The notes: generated by a model from the letters alone, not told the origin. Shown: positions 10,775 to 20,515, counted from the stretch's first letter. The stretch is 64,000 nt of DNA from Sodalis praecaptivus (GCF_000517425.1 NZ_CP006569.1:1364001-1428000), one strand, 5' to 3'. A program made the numbers and translations.

Positions 10775-11526
10775 ATATCCTCCTATTAACATTCCCTGTT
10801 ATTTGCATGATGAAGTATCTCGGGAGCATGAACGTCAGGGCACTATATCCCAGTTTTCATTCCCGCTGATGAATTAACTTTTTTCTGATGGCGGTCAACG
10901 ACGCCTTCGGCGAAAATAATCACGCTGGCGAGAAATGAAAATACATTGACCGGCGAGATCGGCTGCGACGGCAGGCCAAAGCCCGCCGTCCGCCGCGCCA
11001 GGTCACCCCTGGCGCGGCCAGGGAACACCCTGGGTGGAGAAGCGCTAGAAGCGCCGCGGAATATTTACCTTATTCAAGGGTGAGAGTAAATGAAAGTTGA
11101 ATGATGGCCGCACAATAGGAATGCCGCCACGCTTTATTGTTTATCGTGCGTGAAATAAGCGTGCATACCGCGAAGGTTTATTATTATTTCTTGCTCAACG
11201 GGCGCCAACGCGAATAATACCTTAGGGTGCGGTGAGCGCTGTACGCAATAAACACTCTCGCGACAGCGGGCGGGTTTACTCTCCCAGATTAGGCCGCAGA
11301 AAATAACTCTGGCCCGGCGTTAGCAACGCCGGCCGGAAAGCGGCGATGGGCATGAGGGCGCACCGTGACGATGACGCGGCGGCAATCCGCCGTTTCCGGC
11401 CGGGCGGAGACGGTGCCGCGCGCCAACAGATTGCAGCGGGCGCGGGCCCCGCGCCGAGTGCGGGGCATTGCCCTCAACGCCTCAGCGGCGGGCATTGACA
11501 GAAGGGCCTCGCGCGGTTGGCCGAAG
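10775..11526. other. Intergenic region between the first two ankyrin genes
   Basis: 752 bases without a supported gene. The part near 10775-10860 is AT-rich and likely holds the promoter of the first ankyrin gene. Around 11313-11334 there is a perfect 8-bp hairpin described separately. No insertion-sequence ends or recognisable gene remnant was seen. Confidence 0.5.
11300..11332 (-). terminator. Possible terminator after the giant ankyrin gene
   Basis: A perfect stem CCGGCGTT (11314-11321) and AACGCCGG (11325-11332) with a 3-base loop, followed on the minus strand by the T-rich run TTATTTT. It lies about 195 bases past the stop of the giant gene, which is far for a terminator but nothing coding intervenes. 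Confidence 0.45.
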
Positions 11527-14500
11527 TCACCGGGGCGCCGCCGCGTCAGCGGCGTATCGTTCGAGCAGCGCCGCAATACGCGGGTGCCGTCCGTGCTGCG
11601 CCAGCGTCAGCGGTGTACGTCCGGCGTTATCCCTTTGTTGGATAGTGACTCCCGCTACCGACAGCAGTTGTTGTACCGCCTCGGTATGACCCCTTTCCAC
11701 CGCCAGCGACAAGGCGCTCATGCCGCTGATATTGCGCAGGTTTATCGCGATGGCGGGGTGGGTTAACAGTTCGGCGATCGCGGCGTGATGGTTGCCCTGC
11801 GCCGCACGCATCAGCGGCGTAAAGCCCAACTGATCCCCGCGGTTTATATCGATATCATTATGATTCAGCAATATCTGTACGGTCATCGCGTTGCCGCGCC
11901 GCGCGGCGTAGGCCAGCGCGGTGGCGCCGCGCCTGTCCCGGCGGTTGACGTTTACGCCCGGCGCGCGGACCATATTGATGACGTTAAGGGCGATATCGCT
12001 TTCGACCGCCTGCATCAACGCGGTTTCGCCTAATGCGTCGGCATTATCCAATGCGATGCCGGGGGCATTCAGAAGCCGCAACAAGCACAGTAGCCGATCC
12101 TGGCTGACGGCCAGGCTAAGCGCGCTCTGCCCGCCGTCTCGGGAGGCGTTGACGTCCAATAGCGGGTTTTTAAGTAGCTGATCGACTACTTCGGCATCGT
12201 TAATCTCCACCGCTCTCATCAGCGGCGTAAAGCCGGTCAGATCGGCATCATTGACGTTGATATTGGGCAATTTCAACAAGCGGAGGGCGAGGTCGCGCCG
12301 CTCACTGGACAGCGCCAGCGTCAGGGCGCTAAATCCCAGGTGGTTGTGCTGGTTATAGTCAATTCCGGGGGTATTGAGCAGCAGTTCCACGCAGCGGCGA
12401 TGATTATTGCGTATTGCCAGCAGCAGCGCGCTATTGCCGTCATGCCGCTGTGCATTGACGTTGCAGCCGGGCGCGGAGGTGATAGCGCGTACGATACTGG
12501 CTTCGCCGTTCTCGGCGGCTATCATCAGCGCCGTCATGCCCTGTTGATTAGTGAAATTGATTGCGATGCCCGGCTGCGCCAGCAAGAGGCGCACCATCGC
12601 GCTACGGCCGTTCAGCGCGGCCTGAATCAGCGGCGTGCGCAGGTTGGTGTCGGAGAGATTGATTTGGATGCCCTTCGCCAGCAGCAGCGTTTGTAGGATC
12701 GCGGGATGATCGTCGCTTGCGGCCCACAGCAGGGCGCTGGCGCCATTGTAGTCCATCCGGTTCACATCAATCCGCCGTACCGCCAGCAGGAGCCGCACCG
12801 CTTCGGTGTCGTGACGCATCACCGCCATCATCAACGGGGTTAGCCCTTCGTTGTCGCCGCTATTGACCTCGATGTGCGGGACGCGCAGCAGGGCGGGAAG
12901 CATAGCGGTACGCCCTCTGCGTACCGCTATGGCCAAAGCCGAATTGCCGGCGACATCGCGCAGGTTGATATCAAGCCGCGACTGGCGCAGCAGCATAGGG
13001 ACGATATCAGCACGGTTGAGTTCCAGTGCGTGCATCAGGGCCGTTTGTCCCTGCTCATCGACGGCATTGATATTGACGTCGCTTATCTTCAACAACATGC
13101 GTACCGCGGGTTTATGGCCCTGCATACAGGCTTGAATCAAGGGCGTGAAACCATGCTCGTCGGCGGCGTTGATCTCGCGATTCGGCATGACATTCAACGC
13201 CCGCAGAATACCCACATTACCCTTACCGGCGGCCCAGATGAGCGCGCTGGCTTCCTCGGTGTCCCTGAGGTTAATGTCGATGTCCGGTTTGGCCAACAGC
13301 AGGGTGACCAGCTCGCTGTATTCATGGCTAATCGCGTGCATGAGCGCGGTCATACCGCAGTTATCCGCCGCGTTGACATCCAGATGGGCAAAGGCCAGCA
13401 GGGCGCGGGAAACGGGGAGATTGCCGGTCTGCGCCGCCATGATGAGCGGCGTAATATCGCGCAGATCGCGGCTGTTAACATCAATGCCCGGCGTATGCAG
13501 CAGCAGCAAGGCGATATCGCTGCGATCTTGCGTAATGGCCAGGAGCAACGGTGAAATACCGTTATGATCGTCGGCGTTAATATCAAGGTCCGGTACCGCC
13601 AGCAATTGGCGCACACGGTCGATATAGCCGTGCTGAACCGCGTTTAGTAAAGCGAAGCTACCCTCATGGTTGACCGCATTGACGTTGATGTCCGGCCGCG
13701 CCAGCAGTGCGCTGAGCAGGGCGCCATCGCGATGTCCTGCCGCGATCAGGGTGGCGGTATTGCCTTGCAGATCCGTGGCGCCGGGGTCGACGCCTGCGAT
13801 CGCCAGCAGGGGGGTAAGGAGATCGACACGCCCTTCTTGCACCGCAAACAGCGGCAGGCCGGCGGCCTGATCGAACCCGGCCACAGAGCCGCCATGGGCA
13901 CTGAAAAATTGCACGGCCGGCACGTTGAAAGCGCGTGCCGCCGTCACCAATTGTGCCGCCTGGCGCTGAGCGCTGAATTGCTTCAGGCTATGCGCCGCCT
14001 CCTGCCGGTAGCGATCGTTAAGTTGCGCCACGGCGGCCAGGCTGGCCAAATCCAGCTGACGCAGAATATTTTCCACCACTTCGCCCGGTAGGTCATCAAT
14101 GGATCGCACCTGACCGGCCACGTCCGCCGCCCATTTGCGCGCCGCCGCCTTGGAGCCTTTCCCTCCCAGCCCCTGGGTGCGGATATTGCGCAGATGAACG
14201 GCCAATTTTTTTGGCACTTCGCGCAGCACCCCTTCAGGACTCAATGTATATTTGATCCCGCAAACATCGCCGCTGTACGGGTTGATGCGCACGAACACCG
14301 TCTGCCCGCGATAGGTATCGCCCGCCAACGCCAGTAGGGGCACCTCGTGCTCCAGCCCGGGCAGACGCCCGGTGCGGTAGGCCGGTGCTGCCGCCGCCGG
14401 TAGCCGCGCGTCAACATGGCTAATCACATTGCCAAGCGTAGGCAGGGCCGGCTGCAATTGACGCGCGACCTCCATAAGCCGCGCCGCGCCGACCCGCCCG

Positions 14501-17328
14501 ATGTACCCCGCCAATTCAAACCCGGGATCCAGGCTGCGCAAGGTTGCGATGCCGAGCGCGGCAAACGCCCGCGGCGTTAATTGCCGCGCGGCCGGCAAGA
14601 CGCCGTGGCGCACGAAGACCGCGCCGCCCTGTTTAAGCGCCGACGCGAGCAGTTGTTCGCAGGCCATGACTTTCACCGCGCGACGGACGGCAAATAAGCC
14701 ACCGCGTCCTAGCGCAGAGCCGAAATGCAAGCTGATCGCCGATGCCTCGCCAACAACCGGCACCAGCGCAAGCGCATCGAAGGCGCAGGGCAGCAGCGCG
14801 TTGGCCGTCTCGCCGCGGCTCAGGAGGCGGACACAGTCGTAGAAGGGAACCAGCGACAGCAGGAAGTCCAGCGCCTGTTCGCGAAAGGTGGCGTCATAGC
14901 CTTGTTGATACAGATGGGTGCTGAACTGCGTCTGGTGGTGGGTGGCTAAGGTCATCGCCAGCGCTTCCAGCGGCGCGCCGGTCTGCTTTAGCCTTTCTTG
15001 CTGCTCGTGTATTTTTAAATCATAACGTTTGTAGCGATAGTGGCGCGGCGCGGGAAACAGAGTGTGATAGCGACTATCGTCACGGTCCACGCGGCTTAAA
15101 AGATACCTGCCCTCCTGGAGCTGCAGGGCATAAATTCGCTCTTCTTGCTGATGACGTGCAAGCAGCAGTTCCACGCCGGGTAGGAGCTCCAGCACTAAAT
15201 CGACGACCGATTGCCCGCTATGATGCAGGCCGCTTAGCTCAAAAGCGGAAAACGCGGCAACCGGTGAGCGCTCCGCCCGCGCGAAGGTGACCTGCGCCAG
15301 ACGGATAAAATCCCTCTCCACCTCGTCCAGTCGGGCAAAGGTATTGCTCAAGATCAAAAGATCAACGGTAGCGTAATGGCGGGCCAGTTCAGCGTTTTGT
15401 TCTTCAAAACGCCCGTCGATATCGGGCAGCGGCGGCAAATCCGCTTCTCCCGGCGGTGGGCAGGAACAGTGCCAGGGGCCGTGGGCGTTGAGGTAACTTT
15501 CCGTATCGGCCTGTAACGCCGCCGCCGCGTCGGCGCGGGCCAGCTCGGGACAGCGGTTGACGATGGCGTCTTGCGCCAGCTGGCGGCGGCTGCGCCAGGC
15601 GTCCAGCGCCATACCAAATTGACGTACGGGATCGTTGGCCAGCATCTCGGCATCCACATCGAGGATGAAGCGTTCCAGCGCGCGCGTACGCAGCTCCTCT
15701 TCCGGGTAAGCGGCATCGGGAAAGTGATAACGATAGCGCAGCAGGGCAGGGAGCTGAAAAATTTCCAGATATTCCGGCGGCAGCGCGCGTTTCTCCAGCA
15801 GCAGCGCCAGCGCGAATCCAAGATCGACGGCTTCATCCACCGAGAGGGCATGAGGCGTGGCGCGCTGTGCCTCATCAGCACGTGCCATCCTCGCCAGCCG
15901 CAGCCCCGCATGGGCATAGGCCCAGCGTAAATCCACCACGGGGAGGGCGCTCCAGCGGCGATCGTGAGGCCAGCTCATCAGCGCCGGCGCTGACTTACCG
16001 GCCACCTCTTCCAGCAAATATTTACGCGCCGGGTAGTTTAACGTGCCGCCCTGGACGTCGTGTTGGTGCATCAACTGATGCAGCCAGTGGCGCAACTGCC
16101 CGACCAGGGCGGCATGCGGCGTTAGCTGCCGCCCGGCGTCGGCCAATGTGTCCGCCAGCAGCGCCTCGAAAGTTTGGTTGAAGAGGACGCCCGTTAACCA
16201 GCCGTTAAACAGCTGGTGTTGCGTGTCGGGGCTGAGCCACTCCCCAGGGTTGGCGCCGTATAGACCCGCGGGCCGCAGCAGCTCTTGTACCAGCTGTGAT
16301 AGGTGCGCCGGCCGGCGGACGAATTTCACCACCAGATTCACCCGGTGTCGAAGCGATAACACCGCGTCGTCCTGCGGATCAAGCCGGCGATGCTGTAGCA
16401 GTAGGGTATGAATGGCCCGCGTTTGCGCCTCAAGTCGGGTGGAGGTCATTTCCAGCGGCGTTATGGCCGCGGAATCGGAACTCAGGGCGGCAGGCGTCCG
16501 CCCGCCGCCGGAGAAGAACGGCGCCGCAATGCCGGCCGGCGCCGGGCCGGCGGACGATGGCCCCGGCGCGCTATCATCCCGCGGCGGCAAGGCCGTGACG
16601 GCATCTTCATCGCCCGCGCGCTTCAACGCTGGCGGCACCGACGCGCCGATCCTCGATGATGTCGGGATAGCGGGCTGCGGCTCAGTCCGCCCGGCGGCGG
16701 ACGCTACCGTTTCCGGCGGCAGGCGCACCAAGGCGGTTTTATCGTTTCGGGGTGGCGCTGCGCGGAAGGGAGAGGTTGCGCCAACCGGGAACGTCTGACG
16801 AAAAGCGGCCGCGGCGCTGGTCGAGGATGCCGCGTCGGAGGGGGACGTTGCACCGGCAGAGAACGCCGTCGTGGCGCGAAGGCCGTCTGCCTGGGTTGTG
16901 GTTCGCGTCCTCGTGATGCCTATGTCTTGCGCCGCGGGCGTCGTCGCTGCCGGAGGTGAGAGGCTCGCCATCCCGGCCGGGTCCGGCGTTAGCGCACTCA
17001 CCCGCCAGAGCCCCGATCCTTTGCCAAGCGCCGACCCCTTGCTAAAAATTGCGCCCTCCGCCGGCGGATCGCGCCTGGGCACCTTCAGCACAACGGGGCG
17101 TCGTCCAAGGGCTTGTACCGGTTGTAGCTGTACCGAGAGGAGCGCCAGAATAAAAATATTCGCCATGGCTTTATGATAGCCGCTGTAATGCTCACGATGG
17201 GGAGATGGGTCAACGGAAGACCATCGTGACCCGCGCGGACGCGTGGCGTTTTTCGACGCGCGGCTTACTTGCAAATCATTATAGTAATGCCCAATACATT
17301 TACGATGGCGATTAATACTGGTTGGCAT
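11527..17328 (-). CDS. Giant F-box-like/ankyrin-repeat protein (Ank2)
   Basis: A 1,933-residue protein. Order of parts: basic leader (1-52, RHRKCIG motif shared in register with its two paralogues); hydrophobic signal-like segment about 54-74 (AMANIFILALLSVQLQPVQA); Ala/Pro/Ser-rich linker to about 310; a large helical region about 310-1070 containing two hydrophobic stretches (SLVPFYDCVRLLS and ALALVPVVGEA, about 816-850) that recall pore or translocation segments of big toxins; an F-box-like motif about 1076-1112 (DLPGEVVENILRQLDLASL...LNDRYR); then about 23 ankyrin repeats to the end. The start at 17328 has GGAG 7 bases upstream and lines up with the paralogues; the frame is open 96 bases further. 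Known proteins joining F-box and ankyrin repeats (Legionella AnkB) recruit host ubiquitin ligase; that role here is inference. Confidence 0.82.
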   Translation of the reverse strand: MPTSINRHRKCIGHYYNDLQVSRASKNATRPRGSRWSSVDPSPHREHYSGYHKAMANIFILALLSVQLQPVQALGRRPVVLKVPRRDPPAEGAIFSKGSALGKGSGLWRVSALTPDPAGMASLSPPAATTPAAQDIGITRTRTTTQADGLRATTAFSAGATSPSDAASSTSAAAAFRQTFPVGATSPFRAAPPRNDKTALVRLPPETVASAAGRTEPQPAIPTSSRIGASVPPALKRAGDEDAVTALPPRDDSAPGPSSAGPAPAGIAAPFFSGGGRTPAALSSDSAAITPLEMTSTRLEAQTRAIHTLLLQHRRLDPQDDAVLSLRHRVNLVVKFVRRPAHLSQLVQELLRPAGLYGANPGEWLSPDTQHQLFNGWLTGVLFNQTFEALLADTLADAGRQLTPHAALVGQLRHWLHQLMHQHDVQGGTLNYPARKYLLEEVAGKSAPALMSWPHDRRWSALPVVDLRWAYAHAGLRLARMARADEAQRATPHALSVDEAVDLGFALALLLEKRALPPEYLEIFQLPALLRYRYHFPDAAYPEEELRTRALERFILDVDAEMLANDPVRQFGMALDAWRSRRQLAQDAIVNRCPELARADAAAALQADTESYLNAHGPWHCSCPPPGEADLPPLPDIDGRFEEQNAELARHYATVDLLILSNTFARLDEVERDFIRLAQVTFARAERSPVAAFSAFELSGLHHSGQSVVDLVLELLPGVELLLARHQQEERIYALQLQEGRYLLSRVDRDDSRYHTLFPAPRHYRYKRYDLKIHEQQERLKQTGAPLEALAMTLATHHQTQFSTHLYQQGYDATFREQALDFLLSLVPFYDCVRLLSRGETANALLPCAFDALALVPVVGEASAISLHFGSALGRGGLFAVRRAVKVMACEQLLASALKQGGAVFVRHGVLPAARQLTPRAFAALGIATLRSLDPGFELAGYIGRVGAARLMEVARQLQPALPTLGNVISHVDARLPAAAAPAYRTGRLPGLEHEVPLLALAGDTYRGQTVFVRINPYSGDVCGIKYTLSPEGVLREVPKKLAVHLRNIRTQGLGGKGSKAAARKWAADVAGQVRSIDDLPGEVVENILRQLDLASLAAVAQLNDRYRQEAAHSLKQFSAQRQAAQLVTAARAFNVPAVQFFSAHGGSVAGFDQAAGLPLFAVQEGRVDLLTPLLAIAGVDPGATDLQGNTATLIAAGHRDGALLSALLARPDINVNAVNHEGSFALLNAVQHGYIDRVRQLLAVPDLDINADDHNGISPLLLAITQDRSDIALLLLHTPGIDVNSRDLRDITPLIMAAQTGNLPVSRALLAFAHLDVNAADNCGMTALMHAISHEYSELVTLLLAKPDIDINLRDTEEASALIWAAGKGNVGILRALNVMPNREINAADEHGFTPLIQACMQGHKPAVRMLLKISDVNINAVDEQGQTALMHALELNRADIVPMLLRQSRLDINLRDVAGNSALAIAVRRGRTAMLPALLRVPHIEVNSGDNEGLTPLMMAVMRHDTEAVRLLLAVRRIDVNRMDYNGASALLWAASDDHPAILQTLLLAKGIQINLSDTNLRTPLIQAALNGRSAMVRLLLAQPGIAINFTNQQGMTALMIAAENGEASIVRAITSAPGCNVNAQRHDGNSALLLAIRNNHRRCVELLLNTPGIDYNQHNHLGFSALTLALSSERRDLALRLLKLPNINVNDADLTGFTPLMRAVEINDAEVVDQLLKNPLLDVNASRDGGQSALSLAVSQDRLLCLLRLLNAPGIALDNADALGETALMQAVESDIALNVINMVRAPGVNVNRRDRRGATALAYAARRGNAMTVQILLNHNDIDINRGDQLGFTPLMRAAQGNHHAAIAELLTHPAIAINLRNISGMSALSLAVERGHTEAVQQLLSVAGVTIQQRDNAGRTPLTLAQHGRHPRIAALLERYAADAAAPR

Positions 17329-18505
17329 AAGCGATCTCCAGACTATTAACGCTAAGGCGCAATAAAATGGCCGGTAAGCGTCAAAATTGAAACGGTTAAA
17401 TTCGCTAATTACGCTTCGCTGCACGTTCAGCGCGGCAATTAAAACGCGTTATAGACCTGTTGCCAACGACGATCGTTGGGCTGCAAGCGGCGCCGATGTG
17501 TAGCCTCTAGCTGCCATTACCCGCTGCGATAGGTGGAGAGATAACGATGCCGCACGATCGGCTGAGTTAATTTTAATGACTCAGTTGGCAATAACATCAG
17601 CCTGAATATCGCGTATGTTTCTGCGTCCTTACAATTCATTGGTGTATTATTGAGTTAAGGCGTTACCCATTAACCCATCAATGGTTAATGTCCTCGTCAT
17701 TAATAAGGTTATCCCGTAGCTTGTCAATAATAAATTGAATTTTTACGGCATTAATCGATTCGTTTATCATTAAACTGCTATTGCTGACAGCAAATAAAAT
17801 AGACGATCATTATTCAAGTTTTGCTACACGGCGTGCGAACGGCAGAGGAGTAACGTTGATAAACGACAGGACGAGGTAAATTGCGGTTGCCCTCCGGCCG
17901 ATACCCTCGACCCCATGACCTACCGCCGTTCTGCAACCTTGCCTGGCGCTTCGCAACCATCGCCCGGTGAGGTGCAGCGATTAACGCCGGTGGCTGCTGG
18001 CAAAACCGAACGGCGATGGCGGGCATCGCCGCTGTTTATCACATTGTGTCCTTACCAGAGGGTGAAAAATGTTTTTCTTTTATTGCAACTTGACGGCCGA
18101 TGAGAATAAAAGGGGATGCGTCGACCGGTTTATTTCTCTCTGCCGCAGTATGACTGTTAATAATCCGAAAGTTCTGTTAGGCAGGCGCAAAAGTTTTTTC
18201 CCAGGAGAGTAAGGAAGAATGAGTGAAATATTAAAGTCAGAAGGCTTGATGATGCATTGCGGTGCAAAATACGCCATTGGTCATGATCTCTTAGCGCCTT
18301 TTTTTTATTATTTCCCTTCTCTAATTCGCTATAATTAATGCCGTATATCGTCTCTTATGCTGTGTTTTATTCTATTTTTCGCTTGGCTGTTGTCGTGTAA
18401 AAATGTTAATTCATTTCGGCGGGTGAGGGTTGAGGTATAGTCCCTTCCTGTTAGCGTATTGCATAGCTGAAAGACAGCTGTGATCCCTGGAAATAAAGGA
18501 GAGAC
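17329..18505. promoter_or_regulatory. AT-rich divergent control region between Ank2 and Ank3
   Basis: 1,177 bases that separate two divergent ankyrin genes; much more AT-rich than the rest of the window, with no supported gene. It contains two inverted repeats: CTGAGT (17562-17567) with ACTCAG (17579-17584), and CATTAACC (17668-17675) with GGTTAATG (17683-17690), both of the size expected for dimeric regulator sites. Promoters for both genes must lie here, and such DNA is typical of xenogeneic silencing by H-NS-type proteins, though that is an inference. Confidence 0.5.
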
Positions 18506-20185
18506 ATGATGATTACCGAATTATCGTCGTACCGCCGGCAGATTGGCTGCCACCATAATCGCCAATTACCAACGAGTAATATCCACCGCAATTCCGCGGC
18601 CAGAAATGACGAAACGACTGCCCGCACCGTGCCATCGCGGTGTATGCCGCTATTGATAACGGGCTTGTTACTCACGAGCCAAATCGCCCAAGCGCTTGCC
18701 GCCCCGCCTACCGTTGCCCGGGGGCAGCACGGTCCTCCATCGCGCGGCGCTGGCGCGTTGCGCACCGTCAGACAGACAGCTGCAGCGCATTCCCCGAGCA
18801 AAAGCTACGCGCCCGCAGCGCCCGCCTTGGGCGTGGGACATGCGCCTGAGCCACCCGTTTTTCCCAGCCGGTTAGACCGGAACAGCGTGCTTGCTGGGCT
18901 TGACCTTTTCTCTCACCCGGGCGAAGCGCAAGCGCCGCCGGCACGCGCCGCTGCACGTAAAAAACGCGACTTCCTGAGAACCCCTAGCTTAATCTCTTTT
19001 CCTGGTTGTGACGCTTCAGGACGCCTCAATCTGACCGCCCCCGCGTCGCAATGTCGGGATGTCACCGTTTCGCAGTGTCCGGCCCGGCACCTCGACGAGG
19101 CCGCAGCGTCCCCCGCGCGGTTACCTTTCTCTCTGGCGCAAGCCGCCAAAGAAGGGGATCTCGGTTGCGTTAATGCCTGCTTACGCGCGGGTACCGCCGT
19201 CGACCAGCGTGATGAAAATAATTACACGCCGCTACAGTTGGCCATAACACATGGCCACTTCGCCGTGGTAGACACTTTATTGAGCCATAACGCAAGCCTT
19301 GCGGTGGTCACTCGGGACAAGAACGCCACCGTGCTGCATTTGGCCGCACACGCCGGTTGTCCCGAGGTGTTGCTACTGCTGACTGATGTTGACAGAGGCT
19401 TAGTCAATCAGAAGGATAGCTGTGGATGGACTCCATTGATGATTGCCACGCAATGGCCCGACCCCACGCTGTGCTCAACCCTGCTTAACGTCACGGGAAT
19501 CAATGTCAACCTTACCAATGCTTATCATCAAAGCGCCTTGTGGTTAGCAACCGCCCATGGCAGCAAGAAGGTCTTTGATCGGCTACTTCAATGCCAGGAT
19601 GTTGACGTTAATATTGCCGATATCTATAACAATACCGCGCTAATGGAGGTGGTCAAAAAGGGTAAAAATTACCGCCTAAACCAACTTCTTAACAACACTA
19701 GTATAGATATCAACCGGCAAAATAATTGGCACAAGACGGCGCTAATGCTGGCGATTGAACACAACAAGCCCCGGATGTTTGATTCATTACTTGCGGCTAA
19801 AGGGCAAAACCTCAGCCTTCATGGGTGGCATGGCGAAACGGCGCTACATATGGCGGTGAAATCGGGCAATTTAAGCTACGTTCAGAAACTGATGGCCAAA
19901 AGCACTGACGAGATCAACGCGACGGATTATGACGACAACACCGCGCTGCATATGGCGGCCTACGCCGATGAACCGGCCATCGTCGAGCAGTTACTAACGG
20001 CTAAGAATATCAACGTCATGCTTACAAACCGTCATGGGAAAGATGCCCTACATTGGGCTACGAAATCTACCGAGGCGTATTGGGTGCTTAGAAACTATAC
20101 GAAGCAGCATCAACTCGGCCCCATCGACGATGTGACCGACGACGAGATCGCCCTAGATCTGCGTTGGGCGACCCCGGATCCGTAG
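18506..20185 (+). CDS. Ankyrin-repeat protein with long signal-like leader (Ank3)
   Basis: A 559-residue protein built like Ank1: basic leader (TELSSYRRQIGCHH, then VPSR at 41-44 counted from the second Met), hydrophobic segment about 47-64 (LLITGLLLTSQIAQALA), a linker with charged and Pro-rich stretches, and about ten ankyrin repeats from about residue 205 to the end. AGGAG at 18497 serves either of two adjacent ATG codons (18506 or 18509); the second puts the leader in exact register with Ank1 and Ank2. Its base composition is lower in GC than that of Ank1. It points away from the other two ankyrin genes and converges on the transketolase gene. Function unknown. Confidence 0.84.
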   Translation: MMITELSSYRRQIGCHHNRQLPTSNIHRNSAARNDETTARTVPSRCMPLLITGLLLTSQIAQALAAPPTVARGQHGPPSRGAGALRTVRQTAAAHSPSKSYAPAAPALGVGHAPEPPVFPSRLDRNSVLAGLDLFSHPGEAQAPPARAAARKKRDFLRTPSLISFPGCDASGRLNLTAPASQCRDVTVSQCPARHLDEAAASPARLPFSLAQAAKEGDLGCVNACLRAGTAVDQRDENNYTPLQLAITHGHFAVVDTLLSHNASLAVVTRDKNATVLHLAAHAGCPEVLLLLTDVDRGLVNQKDSCGWTPLMIATQWPDPTLCSTLLNVTGINVNLTNAYHQSALWLATAHGSKKVFDRLLQCQDVDVNIADIYNNTALMEVVKKGKNYRLNQLLNNTSIDINRQNNWHKTALMLAIEHNKPRMFDSLLAAKGQNLSLHGWHGETALHMAVKSGNLSYVQKLMAKSTDEINATDYDDNTALHMAAYADEPAIVEQLLTAKNINVMLTNRHGKDALHWATKSTEAYWVLRNYTKQHQLGPIDDVTDDEIALDLRWATPDP

Positions 20186-20224
20186 GACTAAGCTGCCCGC
20201 TTTGCGTCGGCAAACCGCCCAGTA

Positions 20225-20298
20225 GCGCGCATTGAGCGGCGTGCTGTGAGGCAGACAGGCGGCGCGCATTGCGCTGCGTGCTGTGAGGTAGGCAGGCG
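20225..20298. repeat. Two tandem copies of a 37-bp unit
   Basis: Units at 20225-20261 and 20262-20298 agree at 33 of 37 positions and start GCGCGCATTG; a third, broken copy begins at 20299. It lies 40 bases past the stop of the third ankyrin gene. Confidence 0.8.
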
Positions 20299-20369
20299 GC
20301 GCGTGCTAGGGCATCCCCGTGCGAATGCGGTCTCGACGGCGCGTGGCAACGCGGGTAAGCGGACACCAC

Positions 20370-20455
20370 GCGCAACGGGATAACGCAAATCCAGCGCAAT
20401 GGGGTATGGGGTAACAAGCACAACGGGGTATGAAATACGCGACGCAACGGGGTAA
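20370..20455. repeat. Degenerate 24-bp tandem repeat
   Basis: About four imperfect units with a core CRCAAYGGGGTA begin at 20370, 20394, 20418 and about 20442. They lie between the 37-bp repeat and the terminator of the transketolase gene. No reading frame of interest runs through them. Confidence 0.6.
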
Positions 20456-20460
20456 AGGGA

Positions 20461-20499
20461 ATAACAAACCAAACGCCGGGACCCGAGGGTCGCCGGCGT
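20461..20499 (-). terminator. Rho-independent terminator of the tal-tkt operon
   Basis: On the minus strand, 16 bases after the transketolase stop, ACGCCGG (20493-20499) pairs with CCGGCGT (20473-20479), with an inner GACCC/GGGTC stem, followed by a T-rich tract (TTTGGTTTG). Confidence 0.7.
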
Positions 20500-20515
20500 A
20501 GGGTAAGGCGAGGAC

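Noticed and set aside
10843-11028. 61-codon open frame between Ank1 and Ank2
   Set aside because: No ribosome site, no similarity to the ankyrin proteins or any known family.
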